Positions 17,458 through 24,484 of a DNA stretch of 39,954 nt are shown here, one piece after another; the stretch's first letter is position 1; the number at the start of each line of letters is the position of its first letter. The DNA is from Marmoricola sp. GTDB lineage: Bacteria; Actinomycetota; Actinomycetes; Propionibacteriales; Nocardioidaceae. The notes beneath the pieces are model-generated. The model was not told where the DNA came from and ran no database searches. It was given only the letters and a program-made list of their open reading frames with translations. Position numbers and translations under genes: made by a program. The stretch covers positions 1 through 39,954 of the forward strand of contig JAOPXD010000054.1 in the NCBI GenBank assembly GCA_025965315.1, in the 5' to 3' direction.

Positions 17458-18222
17458 TCAGCTGCTCTTCTTGGCACGACGCTGAGCACGCTGACGACGC
17501 TCTTCGGCGTACATCGCCGCGGCCTCGTCCGGGGTGGGCGCGGAGCCGCCGTGCGATGCCGGCAGCCACCAGGAACCGGCCGGCTGCTCGTCGGCGGGAT
17601 ACCCCTTGATCAGCCGGTCGAGGCTTGCTTCCATCCGTCGCTGGAGCTCGGCGGTGACCAGGTTGGGGTTGTCCTCCGTGGTCGGGTGCATCGGTTCACC
17701 GACCTCGATGCTGATGGTCTTGTGGCGACCGAAGTCGCGCGGCTTGCCCTTGGTCAGGAACCGCTGCGTGCCCCACAGCACCACCGGGATCAGCGGCACG
17801 CCGGCGGCAGCCGCGATCCGGACGGCACCGGTCTTCAGGGGCTGGAGCTCGAAGCTGCGGGAGATGGTGCCTTCGGGGAAGATCCCGACGAGCTCGCCCG
17901 CGTCGAGGTACCGCCGGGCCTCGTCCATGCCGCCCTGGCCGGAGTCGCGGTCGATCGCGATGTGGTGGAAGGAGCGCATCACCGGGCCGCCGATGCGGTG
18001 CTCGAAGACCTCCTTCTTCGCCATGAAGCGGGTCAGCCGTCCGCGTTCGGCGGCCGGGTACCCGGCCAGCACGTAGTCGACGAAGGAGAGGTGGTTCACG
18101 GCGACCAGCGCCGGGCCCGAGGTCGGGATGTGCTCCTGGCCGGTCATGGTGATCTTCACGTCACCGAGACGGAACCAGGTCCGGGCCGCCGCGATCACGG
18201 CGGGATAGACGATATCGCGCAT
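17458..18222 (-). CDS. 1-acyl-sn-glycerol-3-phosphate acyltransferase family protein (PlsC-like)
   Basis: This 254-residue protein has the glycerolipid acyltransferase signatures: the catalytic H(X4)D in NHLSFVD (His44, Asp49) and the substrate motif FPEGTIS (115-121), followed by PLIPVVLWGTQ. Such enzymes transfer a fatty acyl group to lysophosphatidic acid or a similar acceptor at the membrane. The C-terminal 40 residues are charged and variable (RRQRAQRRAKKSS). The gene converges with parB and diverges from the aminotransferase. Its start codon follows a -10-like TAGTGT by six bases, suggesting a leaderless transcript. The exact acceptor is not evident. Confidence 0.9.
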   Translation of the reverse strand: MRDIVYPAVIAAARTWFRLGDVKITMTGQEHIPTSGPALVAVNHLSFVDYVLAGYPAAERGRLTRFMAKKEVFEHRIGGPVMRSFHHIAIDRDSGQGGMDEARRYLDAGELVGIFPEGTISRSFELQPLKTGAVRIAAAAGVPLIPVVLWGTQRFLTKGKPRDFGRHKTISIEVGEPMHPTTEDNPNLVTAELQRRMEASLDRLIKGYPADEQPAGSWWLPASHGGSAPTPDEAAAMYAEERRQRAQRRAKKSS

Positions 18223-18228
18223 GTGCCA

Positions 18229-18234
18229 ACACTA
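18229..18234 (-). promoter_or_regulatory. -10 hexamer for a leaderless plsC-like transcript
   Basis: TAGTGT (minus strand) ends six bases before the ATG, the spacing typical of actinobacterial leaderless promoters. Confidence 0.5.
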
Positions 18235-18258
18235 CGGGCCAGCGGTCGCTGCTCGACA

Positions 18259-18277
18259 GCCTGCGTTAACCGCAGGC
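18259..18277. repeat. Inverted repeat between divergent plsC-like and aminotransferase genes
   Basis: GCCTGCG and CGCAGGC are perfect 7-base arms around TTAAC. The site lies 25-43 bases upstream of the proposed plsC -10 hexamer, overlapping the -35 zone edge, and 34 bases before the aminotransferase start. It could be an operator. Confidence 0.35.
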
Positions 18278-18310
18278 GCCGGCCCGGTGGCTTCTGCGAG
18301 ACTGGGGCCC

Positions 18311-19528
18311 ATGCGCCGCATCGTCCAGAGCCGCAAGCTCCAGCACGTCCGTTACGACGTCCGTGGTCCGATTCTCGTCGAGGCGCAGCGCCTGGAGGCA
18401 GAGGGCCACAAGATCCTGAAGCTGAACATCGGGAACCCGGCCCCGTTCGGGTTCGAGGCACCCGAGGCGATCGTGGCCGACATGGTGCACAACCTGCCCG
18501 AGGCCCAGGGCTACTCGGACTCCCGCGGGATCTACTCGGCACGGACCGCGGTCGCCCAGTACTACCAGCAGCGCGGACTGACCGACACCCAGGTGGACGA
18601 CGTCTTCATCGGCAACGGCGTCTCCGAGCTGATCAGCCTGGTGCTGCAGGCGTTCCTCGACGACGGCAACGAGATCCTGGTGCCTGCGCCGGACTACCCG
18701 CTGTGGACCGGCGCGGTCACGCTGTCGGGCGGTACGCCGGTGCACTACCGCTGCGACGAGGAGAACGGCTGGAACCCCGATCTCGCCGACATCGAGGCGA
18801 AGATCACCGAGAACACCCACGGGCTGGTGATCATCAACCCGAACAACCCGACCGGCGCGGTCTACAGTGAGGCGGTCGTGCGGGGTCTGGTCGACATCGC
18901 CCGGCGCCACGACCTGGTCGTCTTCAGCGACGAGATCTACGAGAAGATCCTGTTCGACGACGCCGTCCACCTGCACAGCGCGACGTACGCGGCCGACGAC
19001 GTGCTCTGCCTGACCTTCAGCGGGCTGTCCAAGGCGTACCGGGTCTGCGGCTACCGGGCCGGCTGGGTGATGGTCTCCGGACCGAAGCACCTGGCCGAGG
19101 ACTTCCTGGAGGGCCTGACCCTGCTGGCGAACATGCGGATGTGCTCGAACGTCCCCGCCCAGCACGCGATCCAGACCGCGCTGGGCGGCTACCAGTCGAT
19201 CAGCGAGTACATCGGGCCCGGGGGGCGCTTCTACGAGCAGAGCAAGCTCGCCTGGAAGCTGCTCAACGAGATCGACGGCGTGACCTGCGTCGAGCCGCAG
19301 GGAGCCTTGTACTGCTTCCCGAAGCTGGACACCGAGATGTTCGGGATCACCGACGACGAGAAGTTCGTGATCGAGCTGCTGCGGGCCAAGAAGATCCTGG
19401 TCACCCACGGGACCGGGTTCAACTGGTTCGAGCCGGACCACTTCCGCCTGGTCACGCTGCCCGACGTCGACCTGCTCACCGAAGGCATCGGTCGGATCGC
19501 GGACTTCCTCGGCACCCTGCGTAGCTGA
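18311..19528 (+). CDS. alaA: Pyridoxal phosphate aminotransferase, alanine type (AlaA-like)
   Basis: The 405-residue protein resembles E. coli AlaA (also 405 residues) over its full length. Matching landmarks are LKLNIGNPAPFGFEAPEAI, VPAPDYPLW, IINPNNPTGAVY, the lysine segment SGLSKAYRVCGYRAGW and ANVPAQHAIQTALGGYQSI. AlaA makes alanine from pyruvate and glutamate. The ATG at 18311 was chosen because similarity starts there, although the frame is open from 18221. No strong ribosome binding site precedes it; GAGACT seven bases upstream is a weak -10, so it may be leaderless. Related actinobacterial enzymes act on alanine or valine. Confidence 0.93.
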   Translation: MRRIVQSRKLQHVRYDVRGPILVEAQRLEAEGHKILKLNIGNPAPFGFEAPEAIVADMVHNLPEAQGYSDSRGIYSARTAVAQYYQQRGLTDTQVDDVFIGNGVSELISLVLQAFLDDGNEILVPAPDYPLWTGAVTLSGGTPVHYRCDEENGWNPDLADIEAKITENTHGLVIINPNNPTGAVYSEAVVRGLVDIARRHDLVVFSDEIYEKILFDDAVHLHSATYAADDVLCLTFSGLSKAYRVCGYRAGWVMVSGPKHLAEDFLEGLTLLANMRMCSNVPAQHAIQTALGGYQSISEYIGPGGRFYEQSKLAWKLLNEIDGVTCVEPQGALYCFPKLDTEMFGITDDEKFVIELLRAKKILVTHGTGFNWFEPDHFRLVTLPDVDLLTEGIGRIADFLGTLRS

Positions 19529-19539
19529 GGCCACGGACG

Positions 19540-19545
19540 TACGCT
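19540..19545 (+). promoter_or_regulatory. -10 hexamer for a leaderless GNAT transcript
   Basis: TACGCT lies six bases before the ATG at 19552. Confidence 0.5.
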
Positions 19546-19551
19546 GGACGC

Positions 19552-20244
19552 ATGGCTCGCAAGGTCGACCGCCTCACGCTCGACAACCTCGCCCACCTTC
19601 CGGGTGGGTGCTCGGCCTGCACGTTCTGGGAGTTCGATCCGGTACGGCGCGGCCAGATCCGCGGGCACGAAGCCGAGGAGAAGGCCGCCTGGGTGTCCTC
19701 GATGCTGCGCGACTGGGGCTCGGTGGGCCGGGTGATCAGCGTCGACGACCGGGTCGTCGGCCACCTGCTGTGGGCGCCCGCGCTGCACCTGCCCGGCGGG
19801 GACGGGTTCGCGACCGCTCCGGTGAGCACCGATGCCGTGCTGGTCTCGTGCGGCTACATCGACCCCGGCCACCGCGGCCAGGGCCTGGCACGGGTGCTGA
19901 TCCAGTCGATGGCCAAGGACCTGATCCGGCACGGCGGCGTCGGGGCCGTGGAGGCGTTCGGTGCGCACCGACGACTGCCCGGGCCGTTGGCCGGACCGTG
20001 CACGCTGCCCGTCGACTTCCTGCTGGCGGTCGGGTTCCGGACCCACCGCGCACACGCGCGGCACCCCCGGATGCGGATGGACCTGCGGACGACGCTCACC
20101 TGGCGCGAGGAGTTCGAGGCCGCCGCCGAGAAGCTGCTCGGCGGCCTGAAGCGCCCGGTGCCGCGGCTGGCGCCGCAACCTCTGCCGCACGGCGCCGAAG
20201 CCAGCGACGCCACAGCTCCGCCGAGGTCAGTGCGCCGGTTGTGA
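19552..20244 (+). CDS. GNAT family N-acetyltransferase
   Basis: This 230-residue protein has a GNAT fold; the acetyl-CoA loop is GYIDPGHRGQGLARVLIQSM (about residues 101-120), preceded by the strand VISVDDRVVGHLLW. The first 35 residues carry a cysteine motif CSACTFWE. A gene of this family lies between parB and cwlM in Mycobacterium as well (Rv3916c position), so it is part of the conserved neighbourhood. The substrate is unknown. The last 18 bases overlap the end of the convergent cwlM-type gene. A -10 hexamer six bases upstream suggests a leaderless mRNA. Confidence 0.88.
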   Translation: MARKVDRLTLDNLAHLPGGCSACTFWEFDPVRRGQIRGHEAEEKAAWVSSMLRDWGSVGRVISVDDRVVGHLLWAPALHLPGGDGFATAPVSTDAVLVSCGYIDPGHRGQGLARVLIQSMAKDLIRHGGVGAVEAFGAHRRLPGPLAGPCTLPVDFLLAVGFRTHRAHARHPRMRMDLRTTLTWREEFEAAAEKLLGGLKRPVPRLAPQPLPHGAEASDATAPPRSVRRL

Positions 20245-21396
20245 GCCCAGGGCCGCGCGCAGCTCGCTGAGCCGCAGGATCCCCGTGTGCGCATCGGACT
20301 CGGGGCTCAGGTAGAACCGCTGGACCGCGACCACGACGGCCTCGGCCAGGACGTCGCGGAACCCCGGGTCGGCCAGTCGTCGGGCATCGCCGGGGTTCGA
20401 CAGGTAGCCGGCGTCGAGCTGGACCGCGGGCATCCGGGTCCGGCGCAGGAAATCCCAGGCCTTGGCATGGGTGCGCAGGTCGACGAGGTCGGTACGGGCG
20501 ACGATCTCGCGCTGCACCAGGCCCGCGAACCGCTCGCCGGTCGAGGACCGGGTGTTGTGCTTCTCGGACCCGAAGAAGTAGGTCGCGACCCCGCAGGCGT
20601 CCGGGTTGCTCGAGGCGTCGACCGCCAGCGAGATGCAGAGGTTCGCGTTGGCGCGGTTGGCGAAGGTCGCCCGCTCGAACTCCTCGGCCTGGTCGCCGTC
20701 GGAGGCCTCGGCCGCCCGGTGCCGCCCGGTGCGCGACGCCGTCAGGAACGCCTGGACCCCGGTCGCGACCAGCCTACCCTCGATCCGGGCCGCCAGGTCG
20801 TGGACGATCTCGGCGGCCGGCTCGGCGTAGACGTCGGGCAGGTGCTGGCCCCGGGACGGGTCGATCACCACGATCTTGCCGCCGAGCTGGGGGCCGGCGT
20901 CGCGGATCCGCTCCTGGGCGCGCATCGCGTTCGGGGCACCGCCGCTGACCATCGGCGCCAGCTGCGCGAGCATCTTGAGGGTGAACGGCCCGCAGGTGCC
21001 GTCCGGGGTGACGCCGACGTTGCGCTGGAACTCCCGGAGACCGGCTTCGGTCTCGGGCCCGAAGTAACCGTCGACCCGGCCGACCTTGAAGCCCAGCTCG
21101 AGCAACCGTCGCTGCAGGGTGAAGACGTCGTCACCGGTCATCAGGTTGCCGGGCAGGTGCGTGAGGATCCGGTCTCCCAGGTTCCAGCTGGCCTCGTCGA
21201 GACGGCGGAAGGTGGCGTGCCCGACGACACCGTCGACGTGCAGCCCGCACTGCTGCTGGAAGGCGCGCACCGCGAGCTCGACCCGGGCGTCGTACGACGT
21301 CGGGAGCTCGTCGTCGAGGAGGCCGGCCCGGCGCAGCAAGCCGATGATCTGAGTCACGGCCGTGCCCGAGTCGCCGGTCCGGAAGATCGTGCTCAC
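20227..21396 (-). CDS. cwlM: CwlM-type regulatory pseudo-amidase
   Basis: This 389-residue protein has two peptidoglycan-binding type 1 repeats (about residues 7-68 and 88-146) and a C-terminal amidase_3 fold (about 173-362). It has no signal peptide and is likely cytoplasmic. The zinc motif DPGHGG is DPSRGQ (179-184; Arg182 for His), the second His site is SLAVDA (Ala258), and the catalytic Glu near the end is Asp328 in QLDAGYLSN. It should therefore be enzymatically inactive. In mycobacteria CwlM, phosphorylated by PknB, activates MurA and contacts MurJ. Thr371 in the C-terminal tail is a possible phosphosite (inference). The GTG start follows GGAAGG. Confidence 0.88.
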   Translation of the reverse strand: MSTIFRTGDSGTAVTQIIGLLRRAGLLDDELPTSYDARVELAVRAFQQQCGLHVDGVVGHATFRRLDEASWNLGDRILTHLPGNLMTGDDVFTLQRRLLELGFKVGRVDGYFGPETEAGLREFQRNVGVTPDGTCGPFTLKMLAQLAPMVSGGAPNAMRAQERIRDAGPQLGGKIVVIDPSRGQHLPDVYAEPAAEIVHDLAARIEGRLVATGVQAFLTASRTGRHRAAEASDGDQAEEFERATFANRANANLCISLAVDASSNPDACGVATYFFGSEKHNTRSSTGERFAGLVQREIVARTDLVDLRTHAKAWDFLRRTRMPAVQLDAGYLSNPGDARRLADPGFRDVLAEAVVVAVQRFYLSPESDAHTGILRLSELRAALGSQPAH

Positions 21397-21472
21397 TCCA
21401 GGTCCCTTCCTCGGCGGCGGGTGCGGGGCGGGCCTCGCAGGACAAACTCAGGTGCAGCACCACTCAAACAGA

Positions 21473-21508
21473 CTGCACGCCCGGAACCAAGTGGCTCCGG
21501 GCGTGCAG
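21473..21508 (-). terminator. Rho-independent-type terminator after trxA
   Basis: CTGCACGCCCGGA and TCCGGGCGTGCAG form a perfect 13-bp GC-rich stem with a 10-base loop. On the minus strand it lies 19 bases beyond the trxA stop and is followed by TCTGTTTGAG. It should end the sigM-trxB-trxA transcript before cwlM. Confidence 0.85.
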
Positions 21509-21527
21509 CGCGTGCCGAGCGCGGTTC

Positions 21528-21854
21528 TCAGCCGATGATGTCGGCAAGCTCGCGCAGCAGCGCAGCCTTGGGCTTCGCGCCGACGATCTGCTTGACGACC
21601 TCGCCGCCGACGTACACGTTGAGCGTCGGGATGCCCGTCACCCGGTACGTCGCCGGGGTGATCGGGTTCTCGTCGACGTTCATCTTCACCAGGCGCAGCT
21701 TGTCGCTGTGCTCCTTGGCGATCTCGTCGAGGATCGGGGCGACCTGGCGGCACGGGCCGCACCACTCGGCCCAGAAGTCCACGAGAACGGGGGTCTCGGA
21801 CTTGAGGACCTCGGCCTCGAAGTCGGCGTCGGTGACGGCCTGCAGGTCGGCCAT
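21528..21854 (-). CDS. trxA: Thioredoxin
   Basis: This 108-residue thioredoxin reduces protein disulfides. The active site WCGPC is at residues 31-35, preceded by VLVDFWAE; the cis-proline loop GIPTLNVYVGG is present. GAGGAG six bases before the ATG supports the start. It follows trxB by 90 bases and ends before a strong terminator. It corresponds to TrxC at this position in M. tuberculosis. Confidence 0.98.
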   Translation of the reverse strand: MADLQAVTDADFEAEVLKSETPVLVDFWAEWCGPCRQVAPILDEIAKEHSDKLRLVKMNVDENPITPATYRVTGIPTLNVYVGGEVVKQIVGAKPKAALLRELADIIG

Positions 21855-21944
21855 GATTTCTCCTCGGTTGGTTCGGGTGGGTGTGACAGTAAGCAGAACA
21901 GTGCAGCGCGGGCGATGATTCCCCGGGGATCCCGTCGCGGTGCC

Positions 21945-22919
21945 TCAGACGGTAGCGGCGACCGCCGACGATGCGGCGTACTCGAGGTCGGCCAGGAAGC
22001 GCTCGGCGTCCAGCGCCGCGGCGCAGCCGCTCCCGGCAGCCGTGATCGCCTGGCGGTAGGTGTGGTCGACGAGGTCACCGCACGCGAAGACCCCGACCAG
22101 GTTGGTCCGGGTGCTGCGCTCCTCGACGAGTACGTAACCCTCGTCGTCCAGGTCGACCTGGCCACCGAGCAGCTCCGAGCGCGGGTCGTGACCGATCGCG
22201 ATGAACAGGCCGGTCGCGTCGAGCTCGCGCGTCTCTCCGGTGACGGTGTCCTTCAAAGTCACGCCGGTGAGCTTGTCGTCGCCGTGGATCGCCTCGATCG
22301 CGGAGTTCCAGGCGATCTCGATCTTCGGGTCGGCGAACGCGCGGTCGGCCATGATCTTCGAGGCGCGCAGCTCGTCGCGGCGGACGATCAGGGTGACCTT
22401 GGAGCCGAAGCGCGACAGGAAGGTCGCCTCCTCGACCGCGGAGTCGCCACCACCGACGACGGCGATGTGCTGCTCGCGGAAGAAGAATCCGTCGCAGGTC
22501 GCGCACCACGAGACGCCGTGGCCCGAGAGCCGGTCCTCGTCGGGGTTGTCGAGCTTCTTGTAGCCCGACCCCATCGCCAGGATGACGGCCTTCGCGGTGA
22601 AGGTGCCCTCCTCGGTACGGACGACCTTGATGTCACCGGTCAGGTCGACCTCGATCACGTCGTCGGCGATCAGCTCGGCACCGAACCGCTCGGCCTGGGC
22701 ACGCATCTCGTCCATCAGCGCCGGGCCCTGGATGCCGTCACGGAAGCCCGGGAAGTTCTCGACCTCGGTGGTGTTCATCAGGGCACCACCGGCCGTCACC
22801 GCGCCCTCGAAGATCAGCGGCGCCAGGTTCGCGCGCGCGGCGTACACCGCGGCGGTGTATCCCGCCGGTCCCGAGCCGATGATGATCACGTTTCGGGTCT
22901 CGCTGGTCGCCTCGGACAT
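21945..22919 (-). CDS. trxB: Thioredoxin-disulfide reductase
   Basis: This 324-residue NADPH-dependent flavoenzyme regenerates reduced thioredoxin. FAD binding is shown by [18 protein letters not shown] at residues 12-29 and [14 protein letters not shown] near the end. The redox-active site CATC is Cys139-Cys142, and the NADPH motif is [12 protein letters not shown]. The length is standard for the low-molecular-weight type. A TAGGAT -10-like hexamer (22964-22959) lies in the 81-base gap after the anti-sigma gene, so the gene may have its own promoter. Confidence 0.98.
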   Translation of the reverse strand: MSEATSETRNVIIIGSGPAGYTAAVYAARANLAPLIFEGAVTAGGALMNTTEVENFPGFRDGIQGPALMDEMRAQAERFGAELIADDVIEVDLTGDIKVVRTEEGTFTAKAVILAMGSGYKKLDNPDEDRLSGHGVSWCATCDGFFFREQHIAVVGGGDSAVEEATFLSRFGSKVTLIVRRDELRASKIMADRAFADPKIEIAWNSAIEAIHGDDKLTGVTLKDTVTGETRELDATGLFIAIGHDPRSELLGGQVDLDDEGYVLVEERSTRTNLVGVFACGDLVDHTYRQAITAAGSGCAAALDAERFLADLEYAASSAVAATV

Positions 22920-22958
22920 GTCGTTGCCTGCTCTGTAGTGGGTCTGGTGACAGAACAG

Positions 22959-22964
22959 ATCCTA
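22959..22964 (-). promoter_or_regulatory. Candidate trxB -10 hexamer
   Basis: TAGGAT on the minus strand would give a leader of roughly 33 bases. No clear -35 hexamer was found; SigM-dependent transcription of trxB is also conceivable. Confidence 0.3.
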
Positions 22965-23000
22965 GGCATGCGCCATTCCCGCACGCGCGACCAGGAGCGG

Positions 23001-23795
23001 TCAGCGCGGGACCGACGTGGTGGCGAGCTCGGTGGAGCCGTCGCAGGACCAGGCCTGGACGACCCGCGACCCTCCCTGGGCGCGGTGCTGCACCAGCACC
23101 GCCGGGGCCCCGTCGAAGGTGATCGGGACGCTGGTGGTCTCCGGCAGGTCCGGACCCACGCAGAGGGGGCCCGATGCGGAGCCGAGCTCGGCCTCGGTAC
23201 CGGTGGTCGCAGGCGGGACATGCTGGGTCGGGTTTGGCGCAGGGCCAGCGTCGGGCGACCGGACGGTGTCGCCGCCGGTGCTCCCGGTCGCGTCCTTCTG
23301 GGAGTTCTCGGCGCCGTTGAGCAGGCTGCTGTAGCCGGTGGGAGCGTCCTCGAACGCTGCTGCCTGCCGGGCGAAGCCGGCGGTGGTGAAGACAGGCAGG
23401 GCACTGGTCGGGGCGGTCGACCCGTTCGTTCCCGCGCCCGGGGTTGATGCGAGCGCGGGAGGTTGCGCGCTGGGGACCCTTCCGGCGCTCGGGCTCGTCG
23501 CCAGGGAGTCGGCCGTGTTCGAGTCGTGGCTCCGGACGAGCTGGGTGATCCCGACGCCACCACCGGCGACCAGTACCACCGCAGCTGCTGCCGCGAGCAG
23601 CCGCGGACCGCGTCTGGACCGCAGCGGGACCACCTCGGCGAGCACCTCGTCGTCGGGGACCGGGGCAGCCGGGCTGACCCCGGTGAGCCCGGCCAGGGTC
23701 GCGTCCAGGCGCGCTGCGACCTCCGTGGGGATCGGGTCGACCGCACGCGCGTCGTGCAGGAGCCGGCGGATCGCGTCGTCGTTCTCGTCGGTCAT
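23001..23795 (-). CDS. Probable anti-sigma factor for SigM (RsmA-like)
   Basis: This 264-residue protein starts with a short charged cytoplasmic segment (DAIRRLLHDARAVDPIPTEV). One membrane helix follows at about residues 65-83 (LLAAAAAVVLVAGGGVGI), then an extracytoplasmic Ser/Thr/Pro-rich region and a C-terminal part. Its ATG overlaps the sigma-factor stop (ATGA). Position and topology match the anti-SigM protein of mycobacteria (Rv3912). A conserved zinc motif HxxxCxxC is not present, so the link rests on context and topology. Confidence 0.75.
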   Translation of the reverse strand: MTDENDDAIRRLLHDARAVDPIPTEVAARLDATLAGLTGVSPAAPVPDDEVLAEVVPLRSRRGPRLLAAAAAVVLVAGGGVGITQLVRSHDSNTADSLATSPSAGRVPSAQPPALASTPGAGTNGSTAPTSALPVFTTAGFARQAAAFEDAPTGYSSLLNGAENSQKDATGSTGGDTVRSPDAGPAPNPTQHVPPATTGTEAELGSASGPLCVGPDLPETTSVPITFDGAPAVLVQHRAQGGSRVVQAWSCDGSTELATTSVPR

Positions 23796-24484
23796 CGTGC
23801 CGCTCCTCTCGCGGGTGTCGGGTCCAGGGGGTCTCGGGAATGGGACGTCTCCGAGGCGCCCGCGGTTCCGGTGACCTCGGTCTCACCCCGGTCCCCGGTG
23901 CGCTGATCAGCCAGGAGCTCGGCCAGGCGGCGGCGGCCGCGGGCGCACCGGCTCTTCACGGTTCCGGTCGGACAGCCGAGGATCCGGCCGACCTCCTCGA
24001 CGGGGTACCCCTCCATGTCGACCAGCACCAGAGCTGCCTTCTGGTCGGCCGGCAGGGCGTTCAGCGCAGCCAGGACGCGGGCGCGCTGGTCCGCGTCGAG
24101 GGCCGCCTTCTCCGGGTCGTCGGGCTCGCTGGCCGAGGCGACCACGGCGCCGCGACCGGCGTACTCCTCGAGGTCGTCGGGCAACGGCTGGGCGGCCCGG
24201 ACCTTGTTGCGGCGCAGCCGGTCGAGGCTGGCGTTGACGACGATCCGGTGCAGCCAGGTCGTCACCTGGGCGTCACCGCGGAAGCTGCCGAGACGCTGGT
24301 ACGCCGAGATCATCGCCTCCTGCAGGGCATCCGCGGCGTCCTCGGGATTCCCGGTGGTACGCAGCGCGACCGCCCACAGCCGGTCCCGGTGCCGGGTGAA
24401 GAGCACCCCGAACGCGGCGGGATCGCCGTCGCCGTGGGCCAGGACGAGGGCCTGGTCGTCGAGCTCGGACAGCGAGCCGGTCAC
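23792..24484 (-). CDS. sigM: ECF RNA polymerase sigma factor (SigM type)
   Basis: This 230-residue sigma factor has region 2 (about residues 25-90; GNPEDAADALQEAMISAYQ and TWLHRIVVNASLDRLRR) and region 4 (about 145-195; LPADQKAALVLVDMEGYPVE then VGRILGCPTGTVKSRCARG). It should redirect RNA polymerase to envelope or redox stress genes. The GTG start overlaps the pseudokinase stop (GTGA). The frame is open far upstream, but only this start gives a normal length. The last 30 residues are an extra Thr/Ser/Asp tail. In M. tuberculosis sigM lies at the same place. Confidence 0.92.
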   Translation of the reverse strand: MTGSLSELDDQALVLAHGDGDPAAFGVLFTRHRDRLWAVALRTTGNPEDAADALQEAMISAYQRLGSFRGDAQVTTWLHRIVVNASLDRLRRNKVRAAQPLPDDLEEYAGRGAVVASASEPDDPEKAALDADQRARVLAALNALPADQKAALVLVDMEGYPVEEVGRILGCPTGTVKSRCARGRRRLAELLADQRTGDRGETEVTGTAGASETSHSRDPLDPTPARGAAR

